A stretch of DNA of 64,000 nucleotides from Staphylococcus hominis subsp. hominis. GTDB lineage: Bacteria > Bacillota > Bacilli > Staphylococcales > Staphylococcaceae. A program made the translations under genes and the position numbers. Within the stretch, counting starts at the first letter, position 1. Every line of letters begins with the position of its first letter. Below are positions 21,538 through 31,275 of this stretch, one piece after another. The notes under the pieces are model-generated. The model was given only the letters and a program-made list of their open reading frames with translations. It searched no databases and was not told where the DNA came from. The stretch covers positions 369,658 to 433,657 of the forward strand of contig NZ_PPQE01000025.1 of NCBI RefSeq assembly GCF_002901845.1, written 5' to 3'.

Positions 21538-23016
21538 ATGAAAAAAGCAATTATTAGTGTTTCAAATAAAAGTGGAATTGTGGAATTTGCTAAATCATTA
21601 ACGCAATTAGATTATGAATTGTATTCAACAGGCGGTACAAAACGTGCTTTAGAAGAAGCAAATGTAACTGTTAAATCTGTATCAGAGTTGACGCAATTCC
21701 CTGAAATTATGGATGGTCGCGTAAAAACGTTACATCCAGCAGTACACGGTGGTATTTTAGCAGATCGTAATAAACCTGAACATTTAGAACAATTATCAGA
21801 ACAACACATTGATTTAATTGATATGGTTGTGGTCAACTTATATCCTTTCCAACAAACTGTAGCTAATCCAGATGTAACTGAAGATGATGCAATTGAAAAT
21901 ATCGATATTGGTGGTCCAACCATGTTACGTGCTGCAGCCAAAAATTTTAAACATGTAACAACTATTGTCCATCCATCTGATTATAATGAAGTCATTCAAC
22001 GAATTAAGGAACATCGACTCGATGAATCATACCGTAAGTCATTAATGATTAAAGTATTTGAACATACAAATGAATATGATCATGCAATTGTAAGTTTCTT
22101 CAAAGGAGATAGTGAAGAATTAAGATATGGTGAGAATCCTCAACAATCAGCACGTTTTGTTCGTACTTCTAATAGTAAACATACTATTGCTGGTGCTAAA
22201 CAACTGCATGGTAAGGCATTGAGTTTTAATAATATTAAAGATGCAGATTCAGCATTAGCATTAGTGAAAAAATTTAAAGAACCAGCTGCCGTTGCAGTTA
22301 AACATATGAATCCATGTGGTGTAGGTATTGGCACTGATATTGAAATCGCATTTAAAAATGCGTATGATGCAGATAATCAGTCTATCTTTGGGGGGATTAT
22401 TGCACTAAATAGAACTGTTACCAAAGATTTAGCCGAAACGTTACACTCTATTTTCTTAGAAGTTGTCATTGCACCAAAATTTGATAAAGAAGCTTTAGAT
22501 ATTTTAACTCAAAAGAAAAATATTCGCTTATTAGAAATTGATATGACAATTGATAATCGTGAAGAAGAATTTGTTTCAGTCTCAGGTGGATATTTGGTTC
22601 AAGATAAAGATAATTATGAAGTGTCTAAAGAGGAAATGAAAGTTGTTACAGACGTTGAACCTACCGATGCTCAGTGGGAGGCAATGCTTCTAGGATGGAA
22701 AGTTATTCCATCAGTGAAAAGTAATGCGATCATTTTAAGTAATAATAAACAGACAGTTGGAATTGGTGCAGGACAAATGAATAGAGTAGGTGCAGCTAAG
22801 ATTGCTTTAGAGCGCGCAATTGAAATAAATGACAATGTAGTAATGATTTCTGATGGATTCTTCCCAATGGATGATACTGTTGAACTTGCTGCAAAACATG
22901 GTATTAAAGCTATTATTCAACCAGGCGGTTCAATTAAAGACCAAGATTCGATTGATATGGCTAACAAACATGGTATTGCTATGGTTACTACTGGTATGCG
23001 TCATTTTAAACACTAA
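21538..23016 (+). CDS. purH: AICAR transformylase / IMP cyclohydrolase
   Basis: A 492-residue bifunctional enzyme. The N-terminal MGS-like IMP cyclohydrolase domain has [13 protein letters not shown] near 7, [12 protein letters not shown] near 32 and [16 protein letters not shown] near 60. The AICAR transformylase domain has [13 protein letters not shown] near 197 and [12 protein letters not shown] near 253 (Lys-His catalytic pair). It performs the last two steps to IMP. AAGGAG precedes the ATG. Confidence 0.96.
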   Translation: MKKAIISVSNKSGIVEFAKSLTQLDYELYSTGGTKRALEEANVTVKSVSELTQFPEIMDGRVKTLHPAVHGGILADRNKPEHLEQLSEQHIDLIDMVVVNLYPFQQTVANPDVTEDDAIENIDIGGPTMLRAAAKNFKHVTTIVHPSDYNEVIQRIKEHRLDESYRKSLMIKVFEHTNEYDHAIVSFFKGDSEELRYGENPQQSARFVRTSNSKHTIAGAKQLHGKALSFNNIKDADSALALVKKFKEPAAVAVKHMNPCGVGIGTDIEIAFKNAYDADNQSIFGGIIALNRTVTKDLAETLHSIFLEVVIAPKFDKEALDILTQKKNIRLLEIDMTIDNREEEFVSVSGGYLVQDKDNYEVSKEEMKVVTDVEPTDAQWEAMLLGWKVIPSVKSNAIILSNNKQTVGIGAGQMNRVGAAKIALERAIEINDNVVMISDGFFPMDDTVELAAKHGIKAIIQPGGSIKDQDSIDMANKHGIAMVTTGMRHFKH

Positions 23017-23051
23017 TTTAAAATAATTGAGAGAATAGAGGGAGAAAAGAA

Positions 23052-24290
23052 ATGAATGTTTTAGTTATAGGTGCAGGCGGTCGTGAACATGCATTAGTAT
23101 CAAAATTACATCAGTCGCCACTTATTGAAAAACTTTATGCTATTCCTGGAAATGATGCAATGACTCATTTAGCCGAAGTACACACTGAAATTGCTGAAAC
23201 TGATCATGAGGCTATTTTACAATTTGTCCAACAACATCACATAGAATGGGTGATTATTGGTCCAGAACAACCATTGATAGATGGTTTATCTAATAAATTG
23301 AGAGACAATCATGTTAAAGTTTTTGGTCCTAACAAAGAAGCAGCCCAAATTGAAGGTTCTAAATCTTTTGCTAAAAGGTTAATGGAAAAATATGATATTC
23401 CAACTGCTGATTATAAAGAAATAGACAATAAAACTGAGGCACTTAATTATGTAAATGAATGCGAATTACCTATTGTAGTCAAAAAGGATGGGCTAGCTGC
23501 TGGTAAAGGCGTAATTATTGCTAATACACGAGATGAAGCAATTGAAGCGGTAGAAGTGCTATATCCACAAGAAGATGGAAAAGTTGTCTTTGAACAATTT
23601 CTTGAAGGAGAAGAATTTTCATTAATGACATTCATTAATGGGGATTATGCAGTTCCTTTTGACTGTATTGCTCAAGATCATAAACGTGCCTATGATAATG
23701 ATGAAGGTCCTAATACTGGTGGGATGGGCGCTTATTGTCCTGTTCCCCATATTTCAAATGACGTTTTAGAGCGTACAAACAAAGATATTGCTCAACCAAT
23801 TGCTAGAGCGTTAAAAGAAGAGGGTTATGACTATTTTGGTTTACTTTATATAGGTGCAATTTTAACTAAAGAAGGTCCTAAAGTTATTGAATTTAATGCA
23901 CGATTTGGTGATCCAGAAGCGCAAGTATTGTTAAGTCGTCTAGAAAGTGACTTGATGGCACAAATCGTAGCTCTAGACCGTAAAGAACCTATTCGTTTTC
24001 AATGGATTGACGATTATGTGGTAGGGGTAATGCTTGCTTCGAAAGGCTATCCTGGGTCATATGAGAAAGGTGCAGAGGTTTCAGGCTTTGAAGTAAATAA
24101 CCATTATTTCGTTAGTGGTTTGAAAAAAGAAAATGATACATTTCTTACATCTGGCGGACGAGTTGTATTAGCCATTGGAAAAGGAAAAACTATTCAACAA
24201 GCACAAAAAGATGCTTATGGAAATGTAGAAAAAATTAAGAGTGATCAACTATTTTATCGTAAAGATATTGGAAATAAAGCGCTCAAATAA
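23052..24290 (+). CDS. purD: GAR synthetase
   Basis: A 412-residue ATP-grasp enzyme starting [19 protein letters not shown]. The family blocks are [15 protein letters not shown] near 141, [24 protein letters not shown] near 212 and [17 protein letters not shown] near 277. It ligates glycine to phosphoribosylamine. It is the last gene of the purine operon, 35 bases after purH with its own GAGGGAG ribosome binding site, and is followed by a strong terminator. Confidence 0.95.
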   Translation: MNVLVIGAGGREHALVSKLHQSPLIEKLYAIPGNDAMTHLAEVHTEIAETDHEAILQFVQQHHIEWVIIGPEQPLIDGLSNKLRDNHVKVFGPNKEAAQIEGSKSFAKRLMEKYDIPTADYKEIDNKTEALNYVNECELPIVVKKDGLAAGKGVIIANTRDEAIEAVEVLYPQEDGKVVFEQFLEGEEFSLMTFINGDYAVPFDCIAQDHKRAYDNDEGPNTGGMGAYCPVPHISNDVLERTNKDIAQPIARALKEEGYDYFGLLYIGAILTKEGPKVIEFNARFGDPEAQVLLSRLESDLMAQIVALDRKEPIRFQWIDDYVVGVMLASKGYPGSYEKGAEVSGFEVNNHYFVSGLKKENDTFLTSGGRVVLAIGKGKTIQQAQKDAYGNVEKIKSDQLFYRKDIGNKALK

Positions 24291-24304
24291 ACTAAAAATA
24301 ATAG

Positions 24305-24329
24305 CCCATAGATGACATTCATCTATGGG
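24305..24329 (+). terminator. Terminator of the purine operon
   Basis: CCCATAGATGA and TCATCTATGGG form a perfect 11-base-pair stem with a three-base loop, followed by TATTTTAT. It lies 15 bases after the purD stop. The T-tract is short but the stem is very stable. Confidence 0.88.
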
Positions 24330-24439
24330 TATTTTATAATGCTAGGGCTTAATATACTAGCAAGATGAATTTACTGTGTTTTTGAAACTGCTTTTATCTT
24401 TGAACTCAATCTTTACTTTAGTTTGTCTTATGTTATATA

Positions 24440-25258
24440 TTACTCTAACATTTCTGAAACACGAGCATCTTTAATACCAGTGATTGGAAAATATTGAGAT
24501 AAATAAAAAGCAATAATAAGTAAAGCAATTGTCATACCAATAAAAAGAATATCTTTGTATGAGAAAGGTGCTTTATAATAATAGGTACGTGGGCCATCTT
24601 TAAATCCTTTTGATTCCATAGCTACTGATAATTGATGTGCACGACGTATGTTTTGGCTTAAGACTGGAATAAGTAAGTGTTTTATACGTTTAAATCCACG
24701 ATAATTGGAAGCATCAATCATTTGGTAACGCATTTTTAAAGAACGTCTTAATTGGATAAATGATGTGAAAATAAGTGGTACCATACGAATAGCAGCCATA
24801 AATGCATAAGCGATTTTAGGTTTTACTTTTAAATGTTGCATTAAACTATAGAAAATCATTACAATTTGTGATGTTAATGCAATCAACACACCAAACATTG
24901 AAACTGTAATTGTTCTTAAAGATAAGTGAAGACCTCTTACAATGCTCTCAGTACTAATATGAATAATTCCCCATTCAAATAACATATGTGTACCATCACC
25001 ATATAAAATCATGAATAATGATGATAGCAAGGCAAAGAGAATGGTTGCTGATAAAAATGCAGCAATGACTTTAAAAGCTGTACCATTAAAAGATAATAAA
25101 AATATAAACATCAATAAAGTAATATAAATCATATAATCAAAATTATGCACAAAAATGATAAAAATAAATAATAAAACTCCAAGAATTAATTTCGTAATAA
25201 TGTTTACATCATCTACAAGTGTATGACGCTTTTTCCAACGTTCAAACATTTGATTCAC
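24440..25258 (-). CDS. ykoC: ECF-type transporter transmembrane (T) component, YkoC-like
   Basis: A 272-residue membrane protein with about five to six hydrophobic segments. The conserved energy-coupling motif is seen as AMESKGFKDGPRTYYY near residue 218 (the A-x-x-x-R/K-G form of the coupling helix) with a partner RAHQLS stretch before it; MAAIRMVPLIFTSFIQLRRSLKMR near 155 is the other coupling helix. It links the ATPases to the substrate-binding S component. It overlaps the ATPase gene by 17 bases and is the last gene of the TPP-riboswitch-controlled operon, which suggests a thiamine-precursor transporter. Confidence 0.85.
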   Translation of the reverse strand: MNQMFERWKKRHTLVDDVNIITKLILGVLLFIFIIFVHNFDYMIYITLLMFIFLLSFNGTAFKVIAAFLSATILFALLSSLFMILYGDGTHMLFEWGIIHISTESIVRGLHLSLRTITVSMFGVLIALTSQIVMIFYSLMQHLKVKPKIAYAFMAAIRMVPLIFTSFIQLRRSLKMRYQMIDASNYRGFKRIKHLLIPVLSQNIRRAHQLSVAMESKGFKDGPRTYYYKAPFSYKDILFIGMTIALLIIAFYLSQYFPITGIKDARVSEMLE

Positions 25259-26651
25259 CTGCCATTTCTAAAAGCTTATGATTTTCTACGACAAGTCGAC
25301 GTGTTGGATAACGATGAATAATTTCAGGGTCATGCGTCACCATTACGATAGTTTGTCCTTGTTTTACACGTTCTTCAAACAGCTTAATCAATTGAAATGT
25401 ATTATGACTATCAAGTCCAAATGTTGGCTCATCTAATAAAACAATTTCAGCTTTTGAACTTAAAGCAGTTGCTACGCTCAATCGGCGTTTCTGACCTGTA
25501 GATATTTCAAAAGGATGATGATGTTTAACTTTTTCTAAATGTAAAAGTTTCAAAAGATGTTCAGTTTCTTCTTTCGATTTTGCTTTATCAAGATGATTAT
25601 AATGAATATTAATTTCGTCATAAACTGAATTAGTAATAAACTGAAGTTCCGGATTTTGGTATACAAGATACATATTTTGAGCAGCATCTTTAATTTTCTT
25701 CAGTAATCGGTTCTCATAAAACATTGTACCGTTGTATTTCACTAATTGCATCATAGATTCAAGTAAAGTAGTTTTGCCAGCTCCATTTTTTCCAGTAATT
25801 GTAATCCATTCTCCAGGATGAATATTTAGTTCTGAAACTTCAAATAGTGTATTTTTACTGCGAATTATTTGTCCGTTTTGAAATTTAAAAAGTGTTTTAG
25901 AAGTCTGTGGTGTTAAATCTGTTCGTATAGGTGCATAATCCCATGCATGAGGGTGCCATACGCCAAATTCAGTAAGTAACGATTCACAATGTTTGAGTAT
26001 GTATTCAGGTGTATTATCAGCTATAATTTCTCCATCATAGTTCATTAATATGACTCGATCTACATGATGCCAAATATGTTCCACTTTATGTTCTACAATT
26101 AATACCGTTTGATCAGTCCATAATTGAATGAGTCGTTGCCATAAGTCAGCAGTTGCTTGTACATCTAACATAGCTGTAGGTTCATCTAAAAAGAGTGTAT
26201 CAGCTTTCTGTAAAATGGTTTCGACGATAGCAAGTTTTTGTTTCATGCCACCACTTAAATTATTTACGAAAGTTGAATTATCTACATCTAAATCTACTGA
26301 CGCAAGTGCTTTTTTAATTTGTTCATCCATGTCTTCTCTTGGCACTTGTTGATTTTCTAAGACGAAAGCTAATTCTTCGTAAACTTTTGGCATACAAAAT
26401 TGTGTATCTGGGTCTTGAAAAATAACCCCTGAATTAGGGTCAATGTCTAGTTCATCATATTTCATCGGTAATTCTATAAGATTAGGAACAATACCACTCA
26501 GTACATTAAGTAATGTGCTTTTACCAGATCCTGAAGGACCTAGTAAAAGCACTTTTTCTTTATCTTTAATTTCTATATTTAGATTATCGAAAATTTTTCG
26601 ATCACCATTTGGATATTTTAGACGTAAATTTTTGACTTTTAACACAATCAT
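25242..26651 (-). CDS. ykoD: ECF-type transporter ATPase with two fused ABC domains, YkoD-like
   Basis: A 469-residue fusion of two ABC ATPases. Domain 1 has Walker A LLGPSGSGKSTLL near residue 35, signature NNLSGGMKQKLAI near 128 and Walker B TLFLDEPTAML near 153. Domain 2 has GKNGAGKTTLL near 287, a divergent signature STGQKRRLSVA near 381 and IVLLDEPTFGLD near 402. In the S. aureus and Bacillus ykoEDC systems this double ATPase drives uptake of hydroxymethylpyrimidine or thiamine. The start ATG at 26651 is six bases after ykoE with AAGGGGAAA upstream. Confidence 0.88.
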   Translation of the reverse strand: MIVLKVKNLRLKYPNGDRKIFDNLNIEIKDKEKVLLLGPSGSGKSTLLNVLSGIVPNLIELPMKYDELDIDPNSGVIFQDPDTQFCMPKVYEELAFVLENQQVPREDMDEQIKKALASVDLDVDNSTFVNNLSGGMKQKLAIVETILQKADTLFLDEPTAMLDVQATADLWQRLIQLWTDQTVLIVEHKVEHIWHHVDRVILMNYDGEIIADNTPEYILKHCESLLTEFGVWHPHAWDYAPIRTDLTPQTSKTLFKFQNGQIIRSKNTLFEVSELNIHPGEWITITGKNGAGKTTLLESMMQLVKYNGTMFYENRLLKKIKDAAQNMYLVYQNPELQFITNSVYDEINIHYNHLDKAKSKEETEHLLKLLHLEKVKHHHPFEISTGQKRRLSVATALSSKAEIVLLDEPTFGLDSHNTFQLIKLFEERVKQGQTIVMVTHDPEIIHRYPTRRLVVENHKLLEMAGESNV

Positions 26652-26657
26652 TTCCCC

Positions 26658-27233
26658 TTATAAGTTGTCGTAATCTTTTTGAGAGGCAGGACGGAATAAT
26701 TTAGTTACTCCAGTTTGATCTAAGGCTTTTACAATTAAATAAGAGAGTATACCAGACAGTACAATACCACTAATAGCACGGAAAATGATGAAAAGTAGTA
26801 AGTTCCAACCCGCAACTTCGTTTAGATAGCCATAAAAATAATCTACAGGGAAAGATACTAATGCTGTTACTAAACCAGCTAACATTGCTACCATTAAAGA
26901 ACGTGATTTGTATTTAAAGATAGCAAACACAACTTCACATGCTAGACCTTGTAAAATTGCATATACTATAGTAGGAATATCAAATTTCCCCATAACAATA
27001 GTTTCACCTGCACCAGCAGCAAATTCAGCAATTAATGCAATACCTGGTTTAGGAATAATTAAGTAAGCTACAATAGCAGCCATAAACCAAATACCGTATG
27101 TAAGTTGTTCTAGATGTATACCAGCTACTTGAGCTAAATTATATGGCAACCACCATAAGTTATAAATGATTGCAAAAATAACAGCAATCAGCACAGTAAC
27201 TAGAATTTCTGAAAGCTTTAAACCTTTAGACAT
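26658..27233 (-). CDS. ykoE: Thiamine-precursor ECF transporter S component, YkoE-like
   Basis: A 191-residue membrane protein. I chose the ATG at 27233 (MSKGLKLSEILVTVLIAVIFAIIYNLWW) because AGGAGG lies nine bases upstream; the open frame continues upstream into the riboswitch terminator. It has five to six membrane segments, and the YNLWWLPYNLAQVAGIHLEQLTYGIWFMAAIV block is the YkoE substrate-binding region. The TPP riboswitch in its leader shows that transcription is shut off when thiamine pyrophosphate is abundant. No ykoF-like gene follows, unlike B. subtilis. Confidence 0.9.
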   Translation of the reverse strand: MSKGLKLSEILVTVLIAVIFAIIYNLWWLPYNLAQVAGIHLEQLTYGIWFMAAIVAYLIIPKPGIALIAEFAAGAGETIVMGKFDIPTIVYAILQGLACEVVFAIFKYKSRSLMVAMLAGLVTALVSFPVDYFYGYLNEVAGWNLLLFIIFRAISGIVLSGILSYLIVKALDQTGVTKLFRPASQKDYDNL

Positions 27234-27248
27234 AAAATAGTTCCTCCT

Positions 27249-27285
27249 AAAAAAACGCACAACCCTTCGTAGAAAAGTTGTGCGT
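27249..27285 (-). terminator. Expression-platform terminator of the TPP riboswitch
   Basis: On the minus strand ACGCACAAC pairs with GTTGTGCGT and is followed directly by a T-run at 27255-27249, which abuts the AGGAGG ribosome binding site of ykoE. Its place between the aptamer and ykoE marks it as the riboswitch's off-state terminator. Confidence 0.88.
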
Positions 27286-27338
27286 AAATTTAAATAAAAA
27301 TGCTATTGATTATTAAAAACATGATTTATTTAAGTTAA

Positions 27339-27423
27339 CACTTTCCTACGCTAGTATTTAACTAGATCAGGTTCAAAGGGTTTGAGGTTAAGCCTCATCT
27401 CAGTGCTATACACCCCTAGTGCA
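27339..27423 (-). promoter_or_regulatory. TPP riboswitch (THI element)
   Basis: On the minus strand the conserved cores appear in order: GGGGTG, CTGAGATGAGG, ACCCTTTGAACCTGATCT and TAATACTAGCGTAGGAAAG. These are the thi-box sequences that bind the pyrimidine and pyrophosphate of TPP. It heads the ykoEDC operon and is followed by a terminator, so it acts by premature termination. Confidence 0.96.
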
Positions 27424-27625
27424 TTTATATTTTATTTATTTTAAATGTATGACTTTTAATAGTAGATGTCAAGATGCTTTTAATCTATATTTAATTAAAA
27501 ATAAATTATAATTAAACAGTTTACATATTTAATAAGTGAAATGTAATTAGTTCTAACAATAATTGAATAAAAGTAGGACAGATTTATTTCCAACTCAGCC
27601 ATCGATAGCCAATATATTAAAAATA

Positions 27626-27650
27626 CCTGAGACAACTTGTATGTCTCAGG
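27626..27650 (-). terminator. Terminator after the 39-residue microprotein gene
   Basis: CCTGAGACA and TGTCTCAGG pair around a seven-base loop; on the minus strand the T-run TATTTTT follows. The same core occurs after ptsI at 33462-33487. Confidence 0.85.
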
Positions 27651-27692
27651 CTTATTCATTAATTACTATTAATGATGACATAAATAAGAAAA

Positions 27693-27812
27693 TTAGTCTA
27701 ATGTATTTTGAACGTCTTGTTTAGTTTGTTCAATATCATCAGTTTTTTCTTCTTTTTGTTCTTTTAATTTTTCTTCATATTCTTTTGCTTTTTTTGCATC
27801 TTCATGTGTCAT
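27693..27812 (-). CDS. Charged 39-residue microprotein, unknown function
   Basis: A short frame starting MTHEDAKKAKEYEEKLKEQ and ending VQNTLD, read on the minus strand from the ATG at 27812. GGAGAG lies six bases upstream and a clear terminator follows at 27650-27626, so the frame forms a complete small transcription unit. More than half of the residues are Glu, Lys, Asp or Gln, arranged as a probable single amphipathic or coiled-coil helix. No membrane segment or cysteine is present. I recall small ORFs at this position in other staphylococci but do not know a function. Confidence 0.7.
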   Translation of the reverse strand: MTHEDAKKAKEYEEKLKEQKEEKTDDIEQTKQDVQNTLD

Positions 27813-27964
27813 AGGACAACTCTCCTTTTTCATAAATTACTTTACAAAATTAATATACCCAATTAATAAAAGGATAAACTTAATTTCAGTCTAGAGAAGT
27901 ATTTTATTTTTTATTAAAGACAAGAATAGAAAGTTCATATATAATTAATTTTGAGGTGAACTGT

Positions 27965-29260
27965 ATGTCTTTTCTTAAGAAACACGCCGAGATTATCTAT
28001 AGTTACTTGATCGGTATCGTTTCACTCTTCACAGGTCTCATTATCTTGATCAATTTGCCTTTAATTCATAAACTAAAAAATAAAGATAAAATTGACTTAA
28101 AAATACATAATATATGGGACTTTCTTAATGCATTTTTTAGTGAAATAATTAGAGTGATGAGTAGATTCATAGGCAACTTTCCAGTTGTAAGTGCAGTCAT
28201 AATTATTCTATTTGGTATTCTAGTCATATTGATTGGATATACGTTATTTAGAACAACCAAATACGATTACGACATCTCAATTTTCTTTTTAGTCATTGGT
28301 ATTTTATACTTCCTCATTACAATTACATTGATGACTCAAGTATATGGTTTTTGGGCAATTATATTCGTTATTCCATTTGTGATTCATACAGGATATATCG
28401 TTTATAAAGATGAATTGTATCAAGAAAATAGAAAAGTTCATTATTTATGGATTATTATTTCATATGGAATAAGTTACTTGATTACTCAAATGTCATTGTA
28501 TGGCAAAATCGATGCAAATGAGATTGAGCCTATTGATATTTTAAGTGTAAATACATTCTTCATCATTATGTGGTTATTAGCTCAAGCGGCAATTTGGAAT
28601 TTCTTATTCTTACGCCGTGCGTTACCTTTAACAAAAGAAGAATTAGGGGAAGAAGAGCCTGAATTATCAAGAACTCAAAAAGGAAACGTTTCGACTCAAT
28701 CAAAAGTTCATTTTAAACAACTTCAAGATAAAACATCAGAATATGCACATAAGACAAGAAGAAGTGTAGATTTAGATAAAATTAGATCTAAACGCGATAA
28801 ATTTAAAAGTAAATTTAAAAATATTGTAGATATAGAAGAAGATGATATTCCTAAGTGGATGAGACGTCCTAAATGGATTAAACCAGCATATGTGGAAATT
28901 TTCTGTGGGTTTATCTTATTCTTATTTACATTTATAGAATTTAATAACAGAAATGCTCTATTTGTATCTGGAGAATGGGAATTATCACAAACTCAATACG
29001 TGATTGAATGGATTACATTGTTAATATTACTCTTTATTATTATCATTTACATTGCTACGACATTTACTCATTTTTTAAGAGGCAAATTTTACTATTTACA
29101 GTTGTTTATGATTAGTATTCTATTTTTCAAATTGCTTACTGAATTTATTAATATAATGATTCATGGTCTATTACTTTCAATATTTATAACACCTACATTA
29201 ATTATTATGTTAATACCTGTAATTATAGCATTTTCGTTGCAATTAAAAGAAAAACCATAA
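27965..29260 (+). CDS. Multi-pass membrane protein of unknown function
   Basis: A 431-residue protein from the ATG at 27965 (MSFLKKHAEIIYSYL), placed after TTGAGGTGA; an in-frame GTG three codons upstream overlaps that ribosome binding site. About six membrane segments lie in the first 215 residues, then a highly charged cytoplasmic linker (about 218-300, rich in Lys, Arg, Glu, Asp; includes RRSVDLDKIRSKRDKFKSKF), then four more membrane segments to the end. I recognise no enzymatic or transporter motif. It is monocistronic with its own terminator at 29273-29310. Staphylococci carry a similar gene between the yko operon and the methyltransferase gene. Confidence 0.75.
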   Translation: MSFLKKHAEIIYSYLIGIVSLFTGLIILINLPLIHKLKNKDKIDLKIHNIWDFLNAFFSEIIRVMSRFIGNFPVVSAVIIILFGILVILIGYTLFRTTKYDYDISIFFLVIGILYFLITITLMTQVYGFWAIIFVIPFVIHTGYIVYKDELYQENRKVHYLWIIISYGISYLITQMSLYGKIDANEIEPIDILSVNTFFIIMWLLAQAAIWNFLFLRRALPLTKEELGEEEPELSRTQKGNVSTQSKVHFKQLQDKTSEYAHKTRRSVDLDKIRSKRDKFKSKFKNIVDIEEDDIPKWMRRPKWIKPAYVEIFCGFILFLFTFIEFNNRNALFVSGEWELSQTQYVIEWITLLILLFIIIIYIATTFTHFLRGKFYYLQLFMISILFFKLLTEFINIMIHGLLLSIFITPTLIIMLIPVIIAFSLQLKEKP

Positions 29261-29272
29261 TCTGAGTAAGGG

Positions 29273-29310
29273 AGTGGAATAGAATTCATTTTTGAATTCA
29301 TTGTTCCACT
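29273..29310 (+). terminator. Terminator after the unknown membrane protein gene
   Basis: AGTGGAA and an inner GAATTCA pair with TGAATTC and TTCCACT, followed by TTCTTTTTTT up to 29319. Confidence 0.87.
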
Positions 29311-29413
29311 TCTTTTTTTAATTTAATATTTAGGTGAAGAATTTTAAATTTGTTAAAATAGTAGAGTAAATCACAACAGATTCGTTAAAAAAATTAAAAT
29401 AGGAGAAATTAAA

Positions 29414-30586
29414 ATGAAAATAGCAACTTTAAATAAAGGCAAAGAAACTAAATATTTAAATCAATATCCTTTAGTTGAAGAAGAAGATATTTTTCAACAT
29501 GATCATTTAAAAGAAGGTGACTTGTTTAATATAGTTACTGAAAATAACCAATACATAGCAACAGCTTATGTAGGACGTCAACATAAAGGCTTAGGATGGG
29601 TAATCACATATAGCCAAGAAGAAGATATCAATATTACTTTCTTTGAAAATTTATTTAAAAAAGCGCTAGAAGAAAGAGAGTATTACTACAATATAGAAGG
29701 AACTAATGCTTTTAGACTATTTAATGCTGAGGGAGATGGCGTTGGAGGCTTAACTATTGATAATTATAATGGACATTTACTTATTCAATGGTATTCAAAA
29801 GGAATTTACAAGTTTCGTTATATAATTATTGAAGCAATAAAAAAAGTATTTAAATTTGAATCTGTTTTTGAAAAAATGCGCTTTAAAGATACGGAGTATA
29901 CAGGGGGACATGTACTTGGAAAAACTCCAGAATTTCCAATAGTTATTGAAGAAAATTTTACATTTTACAATGTTGATTTAAACGATGGATTGATGACAGG
30001 AATATTTTTAGATCAAAAAGAAGTTCGTAAAAAATTACGTGATTATTTTGCCGAAAATAGAAGTGTTTTAAATCTATTTAGTTATACGGGCGCGTTTTCA
30101 GTAGTAGCATCTAAAAATGCTAAAGTTACAACAAGTGTAGATTTAGCTAATCGTTCTCGTACATTAACCGAAGAAAATTTTGGGTTAAATGGTGTAGATC
30201 CTAAAAGTCAATATATCTATGTTATGGATACATTTGATTTTTATAATTATGCAGCACGTCATGGAAAACAATATGACACAATAGTTATTGATCCGCCTAG
30301 TTTTGCGCGTAATAAAAAGAAAACTTTTTCAGTACAAAAAAATTATGATGATTTAATTAATGGTGCTTTAGATGTTTTAGCACCAAATGGTACATTGTTG
30401 CTATGTACAAATTCAAGTGCTTTTTCTTTAAAAGCATTTAAAAATGTAATCAAGAAAACATTGGAACAAGCTAACGTAGAATATGAAATAGAAGAAGTCA
30501 TGGGATTACCAAAAGACTTTAAAACACATCCACATTATAAACCTTCTAAATATTTAAAAGCTGTATTCATAAATATTAAGCATTAA
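29414..30586 (+). CDS. rlmI: Class I SAM-dependent 23S rRNA (cytosine-5) methyltransferase, RlmI-like
   Basis: A 390-residue protein with an N-terminal PUA-like domain (about 1-70; ATAYVGRQHKGLGWVITYS) and a C-terminal Rossmann methyltransferase. VDLNDGLMTGIFLDQKEVRKKL near residue 188, VLNLFSYTGAFSVVASKNA near 214 (SAM loop), VDLANRSRTLTEENFGLNG near 239 and the catalytic-type DPPSFARNKK near 293 are RlmI/YwbD family blocks. It probably methylates a cytosine of 23S rRNA; the target base is inferred from E. coli RlmI. GGAGAA precedes the ATG. Confidence 0.85.
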   Translation: MKIATLNKGKETKYLNQYPLVEEEDIFQHDHLKEGDLFNIVTENNQYIATAYVGRQHKGLGWVITYSQEEDINITFFENLFKKALEEREYYYNIEGTNAFRLFNAEGDGVGGLTIDNYNGHLLIQWYSKGIYKFRYIIIEAIKKVFKFESVFEKMRFKDTEYTGGHVLGKTPEFPIVIEENFTFYNVDLNDGLMTGIFLDQKEVRKKLRDYFAENRSVLNLFSYTGAFSVVASKNAKVTTSVDLANRSRTLTEENFGLNGVDPKSQYIYVMDTFDFYNYAARHGKQYDTIVIDPPSFARNKKKTFSVQKNYDDLINGALDVLAPNGTLLLCTNSSAFSLKAFKNVIKKTLEQANVEYEIEEVMGLPKDFKTHPHYKPSKYLKAVFINIKH

Positions 30587-30651
30587 AGTACTGAAATAGG
30601 GTATCGAATGTATGTTGAAAATATTATGAAAAACGAAAGGTGAGTCAGTAA

Positions 30652-31194
30652 ATGGGTATTATTCATAAAATTACAAATGGAGTTACTGATAAAGTAGGTA
30701 AAAAAGTCTTAGATATAGAAGAAATTAATGAAAAAGATATCTTACCTAAAAATGAAGAAGAAATTGCACAACGCAGAGAAAAAGCTAAAGCAGTCGTTAA
30801 GAAAAAATCTTTATTATCTTCAGGAATGAGTGTTGTGCCAATTCCAGGATTAGATTTTGGTATAGATATCAAATTGATGAAAGATATTATTGAAGATATT
30901 AATAAAATTTACGGCCTTGATCAAAAACAAGTCAATTCTCTTGGTGAAGATGTTAAAGAACGTATTTTATCAGCAGCAGCAATTCAAGGTAGTTCAATGA
31001 TTGGTGAAAAAGTGACTAGTGGTGCTTTGAAATTAATCATTAGAGATGTTGCTAAGCGTACTGCAGCGAAACAAACAAAATGGTTCCCAGTAGTGGGACA
31101 AGCTGTTTCAGCTTCAATTAGTTACTACTTTATGAATAAATTAGGTCAAGATCATATAGAAAAATGTGAAAAAGTTTTACGTGATATTATTTAA
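30652..31194 (+). CDS. Small hydrophobic-helix protein, possibly DUF697-like
   Basis: A 180-residue protein starting MGIIHKITNGVTDKVGKKVLDIEE. Residues about 58-82 (SGMSVVPIPGLDFGIDIKLMKDII) and about 145-165 (WFPVVGQAVSASISYYFM) form paired amphipathic/hydrophobic helices around an AKRTAAK stretch; the V-P-x-P-G-x-D plus late V-G-Q/A-A-V/I-S-x-x-x-S-Y pattern recalls DUF697 proteins (YcjF and some small-GTPase partners). The family call is tentative. There is no signal peptide. It follows rlmI by 65 bases with AAAGGTGA before the ATG, and may be part of the same transcript because no terminator is seen between them. Confidence 0.65.
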   Translation: MGIIHKITNGVTDKVGKKVLDIEEINEKDILPKNEEEIAQRREKAKAVVKKKSLLSSGMSVVPIPGLDFGIDIKLMKDIIEDINKIYGLDQKQVNSLGEDVKERILSAAAIQGSSMIGEKVTSGALKLIIRDVAKRTAAKQTKWFPVVGQAVSASISYYFMNKLGQDHIEKCEKVLRDII

Positions 31195-31275
31195 TTTTTT
31201 AAAAGTGTAGTATAATAAAAGCGAAGAAATTATATATAATATTAGAAAATTGACTAACATAAAGCTATACCTATT

